NCBI GenBank assembly: GCA_023254985.1
Contig: JALRJT010000030.1
Coordinates: 1-6,067 of the forward strand
Reading direction: 5' to 3'
Length of the DNA: 6,067 nt
Source: Ilumatobacteraceae bacterium
GTDB lineage: Bacteria > Actinomycetota > Acidimicrobiia > Acidimicrobiales > Ilumatobacteraceae
Numbering within the stretch: the first letter of the stretch is position 1; every line of letters begins with the position of its first letter. Made by a program: the position numbers and the translations under genes. The notes beneath the pieces were generated by a model. The model was given only the letters and a program-made list of their open reading frames with translations. It was not told the origin of the DNA and did no database searches. Positions 1 through 5,188 of the stretch are shown one piece after another.

Positions 1-43
1 AGGCCGAACTCAACCCAAACCGTAAGTAAAGCAATACCTAACT

Positions 44-50
44 AAGGAGA
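44..50 (+). promoter_or_regulatory. Shine-Dalgarno site of the Lys/Ala-rich gene
   Basis: AAGGAGA lies five bases before the ATG at 56 and matches the anti-Shine-Dalgarno sequence well. It fixes the start of a very short gene that would otherwise be easy to miss. Most other starts in the window have no comparable site, which suggests efficient translation of this one. The 55 bases before the ATG are more AT-rich than the rest of the window and read as a 5' leader. I see no clear -10/-35 pair, so the promoter may lie upstream of the window. Confidence 0.85.
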
Positions 51-55
51 AAACA

Positions 56-184
56 ATGGCAGCAAAGAAGCGCAAGAAGGCAGCTAAGAAGGCCCCAGCA
101 AAGCGCAAGGCCGCAAAGAAGACAGCAAAGAAGGCTGCAAAGAAGCCAGCAAAGCGCCGTAAGAAGGCAGCGAAGAAGAAGTAG
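56..184 (+). CDS. Small histone H1-like Lys/Ala-rich basic protein (42 aa)
   Basis: The protein has 42 residues: 20 Lys, 4 Arg, 14 Ala, 2 Pro, 1 Thr and the initiator Met, with no acidic or aromatic residue and a net charge near +24. It is built from AAKK-type units (AAKKRKK, AAKKAPAKRK, AAKKTAKK, AAKKPAKRRKK, AAKKK). That composition matches the tails of eukaryotic H1, chlamydial Hc1/Hc2-type proteins and the C-terminal tail of actinobacterial HupB. The likely role is non-specific binding of DNA, or possibly RNA, in the nucleoid; this is inferred from composition only. It has no folded HU domain, and the upstream 55 bases do not encode one. The start is supported by AAGGAGA at 44-50, and a strong terminator follows 47 bases after the TAG, so it is probably a monocistronic, well-expressed gene. 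All 20 lysines use AAG, as expected for a functional gene in GC-rich DNA. An alternative reading is a cationic ribosome-associated peptide. Confidence 0.82.
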   Translation: MAAKKRKKAAKKAPAKRKAAKKTAKKAAKKPAKRRKKAAKKK

Positions 185-231
185 TTCTTCTTCCAGGCTT
201 AAAAACCAAAAAATCGGTTCGGAGAACTGTG

Positions 232-261
232 ACTGGGGGGCGAAAGCCCCCCAGTTTTTTT
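232..261 (+). terminator. Rho-independent terminator after the Lys/Ala-rich gene
   Basis: A perfect 10-bp stem (ACTGGGGGGC at 232-241 pairing with GCCCCCCAGT at 246-255) closes a GAAA tetraloop at 242-245 and runs into seven T residues at 255-261. This is a textbook intrinsic terminator for rightward transcription. A small hairpin (GTTC-GGA-GAAC, 217-227) precedes it. Read leftward, the stem has no T-run directly after it, so it is optimised for the small gene. It still lies just beyond the stop codon of the converging cofC gene and could slow that transcription too. Confidence 0.95.
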
Positions 262-275
262 ATGTCCGGGAAGAC

Positions 276-878
276 CTAGGACTCGGTCAGCAAGTCGAGA
301 TCGGCCGGCTCGTCCACATCGAGTGCGAGTCGCGCGTCGTCCACCACGTGTACTGAATACCCACGACGTGTGGCTTCGTCCAGGTGGGCCCGGAAGCTGC
401 CCTTGCCGTAGTGGGTGGTGAAGTCGAGCGAAGCGGGAAGCGCAAGCACATTGGTGCCGTCTTGGTGTCGATCGGACACGAGCGTGACCAGGCCTTGGTC
501 GAGAGACGCGCACAGATTGACGAGTGGCGTCGGGTCGACGAGATCGCCGTGCGTGATGAGCACGTGCTCACAGCCTCGTCGCAGCGCCTCGTCGCGAGCA
601 TCGGAGACTGCACCATTGAGTCCCGTGCGTGATTGACGCACCCCGATCGCACCAAAGGCCTTCGACCATTCGAGTAAGGAGTCGTCGTCGGACACGACGA
701 TGACGACCGAATGTGGAATCGCACATGCAACCGTGAGGACGCGTGTGGCGAGTCGCTGCGCGAGGTACTCACGTTCTTCGGGTGTGAGGGCGCTGGACAG
801 TCGATCCTTGGCCGTCGCGAAACCCTTGAGGGGAACGACGATCGCAAGAAGCGAAGGGGAGTACCCGAGTGCTGGCAC
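276..878 (-). CDS. cofC: 2-phospho-L-lactate / phosphoenolpyruvate guanylyltransferase (CofC/FbiD)
   Basis: The enzyme transfers GMP from GTP to phosphoenolpyruvate or 2-phospho-L-lactate, giving the activated C3 unit that CofD/FbiA joins to Fo in coenzyme F420 biosynthesis; it is cytosolic. The 200-residue length is normal. Visible family features are the nucleotide-binding start IVVPLKGFATAKDRL (13-27) followed by LTPEER, the VVIVVSDD strand (58-65), GLNGAVSDARDEA (86-98), SDRHQDGTNVLALP (135-148), HYGKGSFRAHLDEA (156-169) and the C-terminal LDVDEPADLDLL (186-197). Substrate choice cannot be read from the sequence; actinobacterial enzymes are reported to use phosphoenolpyruvate. The start is a GTG without a Shine-Dalgarno site. 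A TAGGCT hexamer (minus strand, 890-885) ends six bases upstream, which fits a leaderless mRNA. It is divergent from gpsA and converges on the small Lys/Ala-rich gene. Confidence 0.9.
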   Translation of the reverse strand: MPALGYSPSLLAIVVPLKGFATAKDRLSSALTPEEREYLAQRLATRVLTVACAIPHSVVIVVSDDDSLLEWSKAFGAIGVRQSRTGLNGAVSDARDEALRRGCEHVLITHGDLVDPTPLVNLCASLDQGLVTLVSDRHQDGTNVLALPASLDFTTHYGKGSFRAHLDEATRRGYSVHVVDDARLALDVDEPADLDLLTES

Positions 879-921
879 GCGCGTAGCCTACGGCCCTGTG
901 GGACAGGCATAACCTTGCCCT
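879..921. promoter_or_regulatory. Divergent promoter region between cofC and gpsA
   Basis: Only 43 bp separate the two divergent GTG starts. On the plus strand TAACCT (910-915) ends six bases before the gpsA GTG. On the minus strand TAGGCT (890-885) ends six bases before the cofC GTG. Both fit the TANNNT -10 pattern, and the spacing would put each transcription start on or next to its start codon, that is, leaderless mRNAs. I see no convincing -35 boxes. A short inverted repeat CCTGT-GGG-ACAGG (895-907) sits between the two -10-like boxes and could be an operator. The promoter assignment is by inspection only. Confidence 0.5.
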
Positions 922-926
922 GTGGG
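893..926 (+). repeat. Direct repeat of GCCCTGTGGG, 24 bp apart
   Basis: GCCCTGTGGG occurs at 893-902 and again at 917-926. The first copy overlaps the left arm of the CCTGT-GGG-ACAGG inverted repeat; the second contains the gpsA start codon GTG at 922-924. The similarity continues for a few bases (GGGACAGG versus GGGGACGCAGG). It could be a pair of binding sites controlling gpsA and cofC, or a small local duplication. Nothing else in the window repeats it that I noticed. Confidence 0.55.
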
Positions 927-1917
927 GACGCAGGTGTGCGTGGTTGGTGCCGGGTCGTGGGGCACGACCGTTGCCTCACTCGTTGCGCACAATGCCGACA
1001 CCACGCTGTGGGCGCGTCGCGAGGACCTCGTCGAGGAAATCAACTCGCGCCACACAAACTCGGCATATCTGCCGAGCGCGACACTTCCCGAGACGCTGCG
1101 TGCATCGAGCGATCTTGAGGAACTGATCTCACGCGCTGACGTCGTGGCGATGGCGGTGCCGTCGCAGGGATTCCGAGATGTCGCTACGCGCGTTGCTAAG
1201 TCGATCGGTAAGAGGACCCCGATCATGAGTTTGTCCAAGGGTCTCGAGCGCTCGACGCTGATGCGCATGAGCCAGGTGCTCGCAGAGTCGATGCCCGGTC
1301 GACCAGTCGCAGTACTCAGTGGCCCGAACCTCGCACGTGAGATCCTCGCCGGTCAGCCGGCCGCAAGTGTCGTGGCGTGTGCGGATGATGCCGTGGCGAC
1401 GACATTGCAAGGGTTGTTCTCCCGGCCGACGTTTCGCCTGTACACGAACCCCGACGTCGTCGGGTGTGAGATCGGCGGCGTGGTCAAGAACGTGATTGCA
1501 ATCGCCGCGGGCATCGCCCAAGGATTCGGCTTCGGCGACAACACGAAGGCCACGCTCGTCACGCGTGGTCTCGCCGAGATGACGCGCCTCGGCGTGGCGA
1601 TGGGGGCGAACCCGCTCACGTTCGCCGGACTCGCCGGCATGGGCGACATCATGGCGACGTGTGCCTCGATGCAGAGCCGCAACACCCAAGTCGGTGTGCG
1701 ACTCGGCAAGGGCGAGTCGGTCGCCGACATCGTCGCTTCCATGAACATGGTGGCCGAGGGCGTGAAGAGTTCTGCGGTCGTCGTCGAGCTCGCGCGCAAG
1801 CTCGGTGTCGAGATGCCGATCGCCGAACAGGTGGCGCGCGTGTGTGACGGATCCCAGAGCGCAGCCGATGCGCTTCGTGCGTTGATGTCGCGATCCAGTC
1901 GCTCCGAATTCGACTGA
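922..1917 (+). CDS. gpsA: Glycerol-3-phosphate dehydrogenase [NAD(P)+]
   Basis: GpsA reduces dihydroxyacetone phosphate to sn-glycerol 3-phosphate in the cytosol, supplying the backbone for phospholipids. The 331 residues match the usual length. The N-terminal Rossmann fold opens with VVGAGSWGTT (7-16). The family motifs follow: SLSKGLE (103-109, catalytic-region Lys107), SGPNLAREI (133-141), the active-site segment IGGVVKNVIAIAAG (184-197, Lys189), the GFGDNTKATLVTRGLAEM stretch (203-220), GMGDIMATC (239-247, Asp242 and Thr246) and SRN (252-254, Arg253/Asn254, binding the substrate phosphate and cofactor). The GTG at 922 places the glycine-rich loop at the usual distance from the N-terminus. 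No Shine-Dalgarno site is present and a -10-like TAACCT ends six bases upstream, so initiation is probably leaderless. It is followed after 35 bp by the 418-residue gene and then rnhB on the same strand. Confidence 0.96.
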   Translation: MGTQVCVVGAGSWGTTVASLVAHNADTTLWARREDLVEEINSRHTNSAYLPSATLPETLRASSDLEELISRADVVAMAVPSQGFRDVATRVAKSIGKRTPIMSLSKGLERSTLMRMSQVLAESMPGRPVAVLSGPNLAREILAGQPAASVVACADDAVATTLQGLFSRPTFRLYTNPDVVGCEIGGVVKNVIAIAAGIAQGFGFGDNTKATLVTRGLAEMTRLGVAMGANPLTFAGLAGMGDIMATCASMQSRNTQVGVRLGKGESVADIVASMNMVAEGVKSSAVVVELARKLGVEMPIAEQVARVCDGSQSAADALRALMSRSSRSEFD

Positions 1918-1939
1918 TCTCGCCTCGGCGTGGATCGGC

Positions 1940-1945
1940 AATACT
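1940..1945 (+). promoter_or_regulatory. Possible -10 box for the 418-aa gene
   Basis: In the 35-bp gap after gpsA, AATACT matches four of six bases of TATAAT and ends seven bases before the GTG at 1953. There is no Shine-Dalgarno sequence before that GTG, so the start codon must be used either on a leaderless transcript from here or by read-through from gpsA. No -35 box is visible. The evidence is weak and rests mainly on the same geometry appearing at other starts in the window. Confidence 0.3.
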
Positions 1946-1952
1946 GAAACCC

Positions 1953-3209
1953 GTGAATCAGCCACAGGGACTCGTTTCGTCGATCACGTTGTCCTCCAAC
2001 GTTCGTCCGGCGACCCATCACTTGGGCGTGCGCGGTGGAAGCTTTGCGGCCACCATCAACGAACGAGGCGCGATCACGATGGATGCGGGTGAGCGGGTCG
2101 TGAACTGGTTCGTCGCTGCCGACGATCGTTGGCACACACCAGCCATCGAGCAGGGAGTGCGCCAGCAACGCCGTGCGGGTGTGCCGGTTGTCGAGACCCG
2201 CGTACGCATCCCGGGTGGCGATGCGGTGCAACGGGTGTGGAGCGTGCCCGACTTCGGTGGGCTCATCGTGATGGAGATCACCAATGACTCGACGCTGCCG
2301 ATCGCAGTTGCCTTCGATTCACCCGAGGTGATCTGTGACCGCACACCAAGCCCACTCGGTCCGCAAGGCATCGAACTGCCGCAGGGGAGCGTCGTGTTCC
2401 CGATCGGTCACACGTCGTCGCTGCGCTTTGCGCTCCGGCCGAGCGCTTCACAGGGTGCCGTCGGCTCGCTTGCCACGCTTCCCGGCCACGAGCAATTGCA
2501 GCGAGGTTGGCTTGCCTCGGTCGAGCGCGCGGGATACGCGGTGTTGCCCGACAAGGCGTTGCCCTCGATCGTCAATCGTCTGCGCAGTGATGCACTCGTC
2601 TACAGCGCACACGACATCGAAGATTGGCCCGAGGACTTCGTCGCTCGCGGAGATGACGTCGCCGTCGTCCTCGCGCTGCATCAGATGATGCTCCTCGGCG
2701 AAGACGTCTCGCGTCACGTGGAGGCGATCGCCGAGTGCACCGAGCGCATCTTGTCTCGCGTTCGCAAGTCGCAAGAGACTCCGTGGGATGTCGAGCGTGC
2801 GTTGTATTGCGCGAGGCATCTATTCGTCGCATGTGATGAGGAACGCGCAGCCCGCGACGTTGCGCGAGCGCAAGGTCAGCTCGCCGATGCGACTTCTCCA
2901 CCGAATGTGGTGCCCAAAGACGTGCGTGCAGTGGCGTGGATGGAAGAGATGCTCGTCAGTCCCCGTCGCGACGGGAGTGTCGGGCTCGTGCAGCACGGAA
3001 TCCCGACGCTGTGGCGCGGGGTCAACTTCGAGTGTCACCGCATCGTTGCCTCGCCCGAACACACCGTGTCGTATGGCGTGCGCTGGCACGGCTCACGCCC
3101 TGCGTTGTTGTGGGAGGTCGGCGGTCCGTTCGGACTGCGGCTTGGCGCAGGTGTGACCGATCCCGCGTGGTCGACGACCGATCCCGCTGGCGACGCGTTG
3201 CTCTCGTGA
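1953..3209 (+). CDS. Conserved-looking protein of unknown function (418 aa), glycoside-hydrolase-like architecture suspected
   Basis: I do not recognise a named family. Codon use is like the neighbours and the frame is open for 418 residues, so it is a real gene. No signal peptide or membrane segment is visible, so it is probably cytosolic. Residues about 20-165 look rich in beta strands, with motifs such as RVVNWFVAADDRWHTPA (48-64), PVVETRVRIPGGDAVQRVW (78-96), GGLIVMEITNDSTLP (102-116) and IGHTSSLRFALRP (151-163). About 180-330 looks helical. The end has GIPTLWRG (349-356), VSYGVRWHGSRPALLWEV (372-389) and GPFGLRLGAGV (391-401). A beta-sandwich followed by a helical domain recalls proteins related to glycoside hydrolases with alpha/alpha-toroid folds, but I cannot identify catalytic acids, so this is a guess. 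The GTG start lacks a Shine-Dalgarno site. The stop overlaps the rnhB start by four bases (GTGA), so the two are probably co-translated. Confidence 0.85.
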   Translation: MNQPQGLVSSITLSSNVRPATHHLGVRGGSFAATINERGAITMDAGERVVNWFVAADDRWHTPAIEQGVRQQRRAGVPVVETRVRIPGGDAVQRVWSVPDFGGLIVMEITNDSTLPIAVAFDSPEVICDRTPSPLGPQGIELPQGSVVFPIGHTSSLRFALRPSASQGAVGSLATLPGHEQLQRGWLASVERAGYAVLPDKALPSIVNRLRSDALVYSAHDIEDWPEDFVARGDDVAVVLALHQMMLLGEDVSRHVEAIAECTERILSRVRKSQETPWDVERALYCARHLFVACDEERAARDVARAQGQLADATSPPNVVPKDVRAVAWMEEMLVSPRRDGSVGLVQHGIPTLWRGVNFECHRIVASPEHTVSYGVRWHGSRPALLWEVGGPFGLRLGAGVTDPAWSTTDPAGDALLS

Positions 3210-3883
3210 AGCCGTATCCGACGACACAACTCGAGCGTCGACTGCTGAGCGACGGCGCGGAGTTCGTGATCGGTCTCGATGAGGTGGGTAAGGGTGCGTG
3301 GGCTGGCCCGCTTGTCATTGGTGCGGCGGTGCTCTCCCGCGAGGTGATCGAGTCAGAAGATGGCGCGCAACGACTCGGTGGTGCGCGCGACTCGAAGCAG
3401 ATTTCCGAGAAGAAACGCGAGGCGATGTTCGACGTCGTCGCATCCGGCTGTGTGGGCTGGTCGATCGGTGCCGCATCGCATCAGGAGTGTGACGTACTCG
3501 GCATGAACGAGGCCCAGCGGCTCGCGGCGCGCCGAGCGCTTGCGGCACTCGGAAACAATGTCGAGGTCTCACGAGCGACCGCGATCATCGACGGGCGATG
3601 GGACTTCGTGGGCCCATACGTCGCGCGGGTGGAGACGATGGTCAAGGCCGATGCGAGCGTGCTCTCCGTGGCCGCGGCCTCGGTCCTCGCGAAAGTGTCG
3701 CGCGATCGACTGATGCGTGAGCTTTCCCTCGAGCATCCGCACTGGAGCTTTGCCACCAACAAGGGGTACCCCTGTCCGAAGCACCGCCAGGGTCTCGTCG
3801 AACACGGCGTGAGTGCAATTCATCGCGTGTCGTGGGCGTTCATGGACAACCTCGGACTCAGCTCGACGCACGCTCCGCGCTGA
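3206..3883 (+). CDS. rnhB: Ribonuclease HII
   Basis: RNase HII cleaves the RNA strand of RNA/DNA hybrids and removes single ribonucleotides from DNA, nicking 5' of the ribonucleotide with metal-ion catalysis. At 225 residues it has normal length. The active site begins GLDEVGKGAWAGPLV (23-37), with Asp25 and Glu26 as the first two acidic ligands. DSKQIS (62-67) is the family's DSK motif. Asp129 in IIDG (127-130) and Asp149 in KADASVLSVAAASVLAKVSRD (147-167) are the likely third and fourth metal ligands. The segment NKGYPCPKH (185-193) is the conserved Y/P-containing C-terminal motif. The family's usual GRG loop, which reads the RNA-DNA junction, is GKG here. The frame is open much further upstream, but the GTG at 3206 is chosen because it overlaps the stop of the preceding gene (GTGA) and gives the normal length. 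The last 26 bases overlap the end of the opposite-strand gene. Confidence 0.95.
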   Translation: MKPYPTTQLERRLLSDGAEFVIGLDEVGKGAWAGPLVIGAAVLSREVIESEDGAQRLGGARDSKQISEKKREAMFDVVASGCVGWSIGAASHQECDVLGMNEAQRLAARRALAALGNNVEVSRATAIIDGRWDFVGPYVARVETMVKADASVLSVAAASVLAKVSRDRLMRELSLEHPHWSFATNKGYPCPKHRQGLVEHGVSAIHRVSWAFMDNLGLSSTHAPR

Positions 3884-4328
3884 CGAACACGTCGTGTGAG
3901 GCCCGCAGCCCGGGGTGCAGGCGAGCGAGATGCGCAGGCGCAACGATCGGGAGATGGGTGCGCACGGCGAGTGAGTGCGACGTGCCCCGCACGACACCGA
4001 AGTACATGAGTCGCGACACCGCGCGCGTGAAGGGGTTGTGCGTGCCGTCGGTGTAGCTGAGGCCGAGCGAGGAGGCGAGTTCCTCGACGTGTGATTCATA
4101 GCCGTTCGAATACCACTCGAAAGCGCTCGCCATCCGACGCAACGCGAGCAGTGCGGTCGGCCCGAGGATCGGCAGCCAGTACCACTCGACGTAGCGCGAG
4201 AGCGTGGGGAAGCCCTCCCGTGACACCGCGTCGTCGTGCCACGGCGTGATCATCATGCGACCGTGGTGGATGAGGCGATGCACGGCGTGAGCTTCGGTGG
4301 TTCGGCGGGAGGAAACCTTCGACATCAC
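3858..4328 (-). CDS. Uncharacterised 156-aa protein, possible winged-helix domain
   Basis: No named family is recognised. The protein looks genuine: it fills the gap between rnhB and the sirtuin and has balanced amino-acid content with hydrophobic helices. The core runs from RYVEWYWLPILGPTALLALRRM (45-66) through the helix-like VEELASSLGL (81-90), NPFTRAVSRLMYFGVV (98-113) and HSLAVRTHLPIV (118-129). Two helices with an EELASSLGL-type turn, a longer helix and a short beta hairpin resemble a winged helix-turn-helix, and from memory similar proteins occur in actinobacteria. That would make it a DNA-binding protein, but this is inference. The start is uncertain: GTG at 4328, ATG at 4325 or an internal Met pair at residues 25-26, none with a clear Shine-Dalgarno site. 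Its stop lies inside the rnhB 3' end. It is divergent from the sirtuin with 53 bp between the starts. Confidence 0.75.
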   Translation of the reverse strand: MMSKVSSRRTTEAHAVHRLIHHGRMMITPWHDDAVSREGFPTLSRYVEWYWLPILGPTALLALRRMASAFEWYSNGYESHVEELASSLGLSYTDGTHNPFTRAVSRLMYFGVVRGTSHSLAVRTHLPIVAPAHLARLHPGLRASHDVFVSAERASS

Positions 4329-4381
4329 CCACGATGTGTGCGCGAGGGGCGTCGAAGTGACGTCGATGCCACAATGGGGAC
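4329..4381. promoter_or_regulatory. Divergent intergenic region with sirtuin -10-like box
   Basis: This 53-bp region separates the 156-aa gene (leftward) from the sirtuin (rightward). CACAAT at 4370-4375 matches four of six bases of TATAAT and ends exactly six bases before the sirtuin GTG, the same geometry as at cofC and gpsA, so leaderless initiation is plausible. No Shine-Dalgarno or -35 sequence is evident for the sirtuin. I find no good promoter for the leftward gene. Confidence 0.4.
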
Positions 4382-5143
4382 GTGGTCGAAGACTCCCTTG
4401 CCCGTGCGCGCGACGTCATCGCTTCCGCCTCGCGCGTCACGGTCTTGACCGGCGCGGGCATCTCCACCGATGCGGGTATTCCTGACTTTCGCGGACCGCA
4501 CGGGGTGTGGACGAAGAATCCGAAGGCCGAGAAGATGTCGACGCTGTCGGCCTACATCGGCGACCGTGAGGTGCGTGAACTCGCCTGGCAGAGCAGGTTG
4601 CGCTCACCGGTGTGGGAGGCGAACCCGACGCGCGGGCATCTCGCCCTCGTCGAACTCGAGCGCGCGGGGGTGTTGCACGCGATCATCACGCAGAACATCG
4701 ACCGACTGCATCACAAGGCGGGCAACGACCCGAGTCACATCTATGAGGTGCACGGCAACGCGCTGCAGACGCTGTGCTGGTCGTGCGGCGATGTGCGTGA
4801 GATGACCGAGGCGATCGAGCGCGTTCGCGCAGGCGAGTCGGATCCGTCCTGCGTGCTGTGCAACGGCATCTTGAAGAGCACGACGATTCTGTTCGAGGAG
4901 TCCCTCGTGCAGCACGTCATCGAGGGGGCGATGCGCGCGGCAGAGGAGTGCGACGTGTTGCTCGCCGTCGGCTCGACGCTGTCGGTGTACCCGGCTGCGT
5001 ATGCAGTCCCGCGAGCCAGATCAGCCGGTGCGCGCATCGTGATCGTGAACGGCTCCCCGACGGAGATGGACTCGGTGGCCGACGTGGTGGTGAACGGGAG
5101 CATCTCCGAGGTGCTTCCGGCCATTGTGGGCTGGACAGGGTAA
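4382..5143 (+). CDS. cobB: NAD-dependent protein deacylase, sirtuin (Sir2/CobB family)
   Basis: Sirtuins remove acetyl or other acyl groups from protein lysines, consuming NAD+ and releasing nicotinamide and O-acyl-ADP-ribose. The 253 residues carry the full catalytic set: the NAD-binding loop TGAGISTDAGIPDFRG (23-38), TQNIDRLHHKAG (103-114, with Gln104, Asn105 and Asp107), the catalytic His124 in YEVHGN (121-126), the structural zinc cysteines Cys132/Cys135 (CWSC) and Cys157/Cys160 (CVLC), GSTLSVYPAA (197-206) and the IVNG strand (221-224). The usual FGE after the zinc module reads FEE (171-173), and the Lys-Pro before it reads Lys-Ser (165-166). The deacylation substrate cannot be predicted. 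The GTG start lacks a Shine-Dalgarno site. The gene stands between a divergent 156-aa gene and a downstream rhodanese-MoeB gene that has its own ribosome binding site. Confidence 0.94.
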   Translation: MVEDSLARARDVIASASRVTVLTGAGISTDAGIPDFRGPHGVWTKNPKAEKMSTLSAYIGDREVRELAWQSRLRSPVWEANPTRGHLALVELERAGVLHAIITQNIDRLHHKAGNDPSHIYEVHGNALQTLCWSCGDVREMTEAIERVRAGESDPSCVLCNGILKSTTILFEESLVQHVIEGAMRAAEECDVLLAVGSTLSVYPAAYAVPRARSAGARIVIVNGSPTEMDSVADVVVNGSISEVLPAIVGWTG

Positions 5144-5159
5144 ATCCCGACTGAAACGG

Positions 5160-5178
5160 TAGGGTATTGGGCGGAGGT
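5160..5178 (+). promoter_or_regulatory. Putative -10 box and Shine-Dalgarno site of the rhodanese-MoeB gene
   Basis: The 45-bp gap after the sirtuin contains TAGGGT (5160-5165), which fits the TANNNT -10 pattern, and GGAGGT (5173-5178), a strong Shine-Dalgarno sequence ten bases before the ATG at 5189. No -35 box is apparent. The ribosome binding site is convincing and decides the start; the promoter is tentative, and read-through from the sirtuin gene is also possible because no terminator is seen. Confidence 0.55.
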
Positions 5179-5188
5179 TCCCCCGACC

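Noticed and set aside
1..29. Possible C-terminal end of an upstream gene (frame ending AELNPNRK then TAA at 27-29)
   Set aside because: Eight codons are too few to judge, and the stretch is AT-richer than the coding DNA, fitting a leader of the small gene better. I could not match it to any known protein end.
61..181. Repetitive DNA (GCAAAGAAG-like units and CCAGCAAAGCGC at 95-106 and 146-157) as a repeat array or CRISPR
   Set aside because: The repeats are irregular and in frame, and are fully explained by AAKK-type codons of the Lys/Ala-rich protein. There are no spacers.
384..1118. Plus-strand open frames across cofC and the gpsA start (384-636, 700-1118)
   Set aside because: They overlap the well-supported cofC and gpsA genes, have no ribosome binding sites and no recognisable protein features.
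1129..2231. Long open frames on the minus strand opposite gpsA and the 418-aa gene (1129-1965 and 1353-2231)
   Set aside because: They are antisense to a clear gpsA with intact motifs. Their translations are Arg/His/Thr-rich low-quality sequence without any recognisable motif, as expected for shadows in GC-rich DNA.
2936..3205. In-frame upstream extension of rnhB to 2936
   Set aside because: It would add 90 residues overlapping the 418-aa gene, with shadow-like composition. The GTG at 3206 gives normal RNase HII length and a standard GTGA overlap.
3206..5188. RNase HII, the 156-aa protein and the sirtuin considered as a defence or toxin-antitoxin module
   Set aside because: The sirtuin is a stand-alone deacylase with zinc module and no effector fusion, RNase HII is a universal housekeeping enzyme, and there is no mobile context or sign of transfer.
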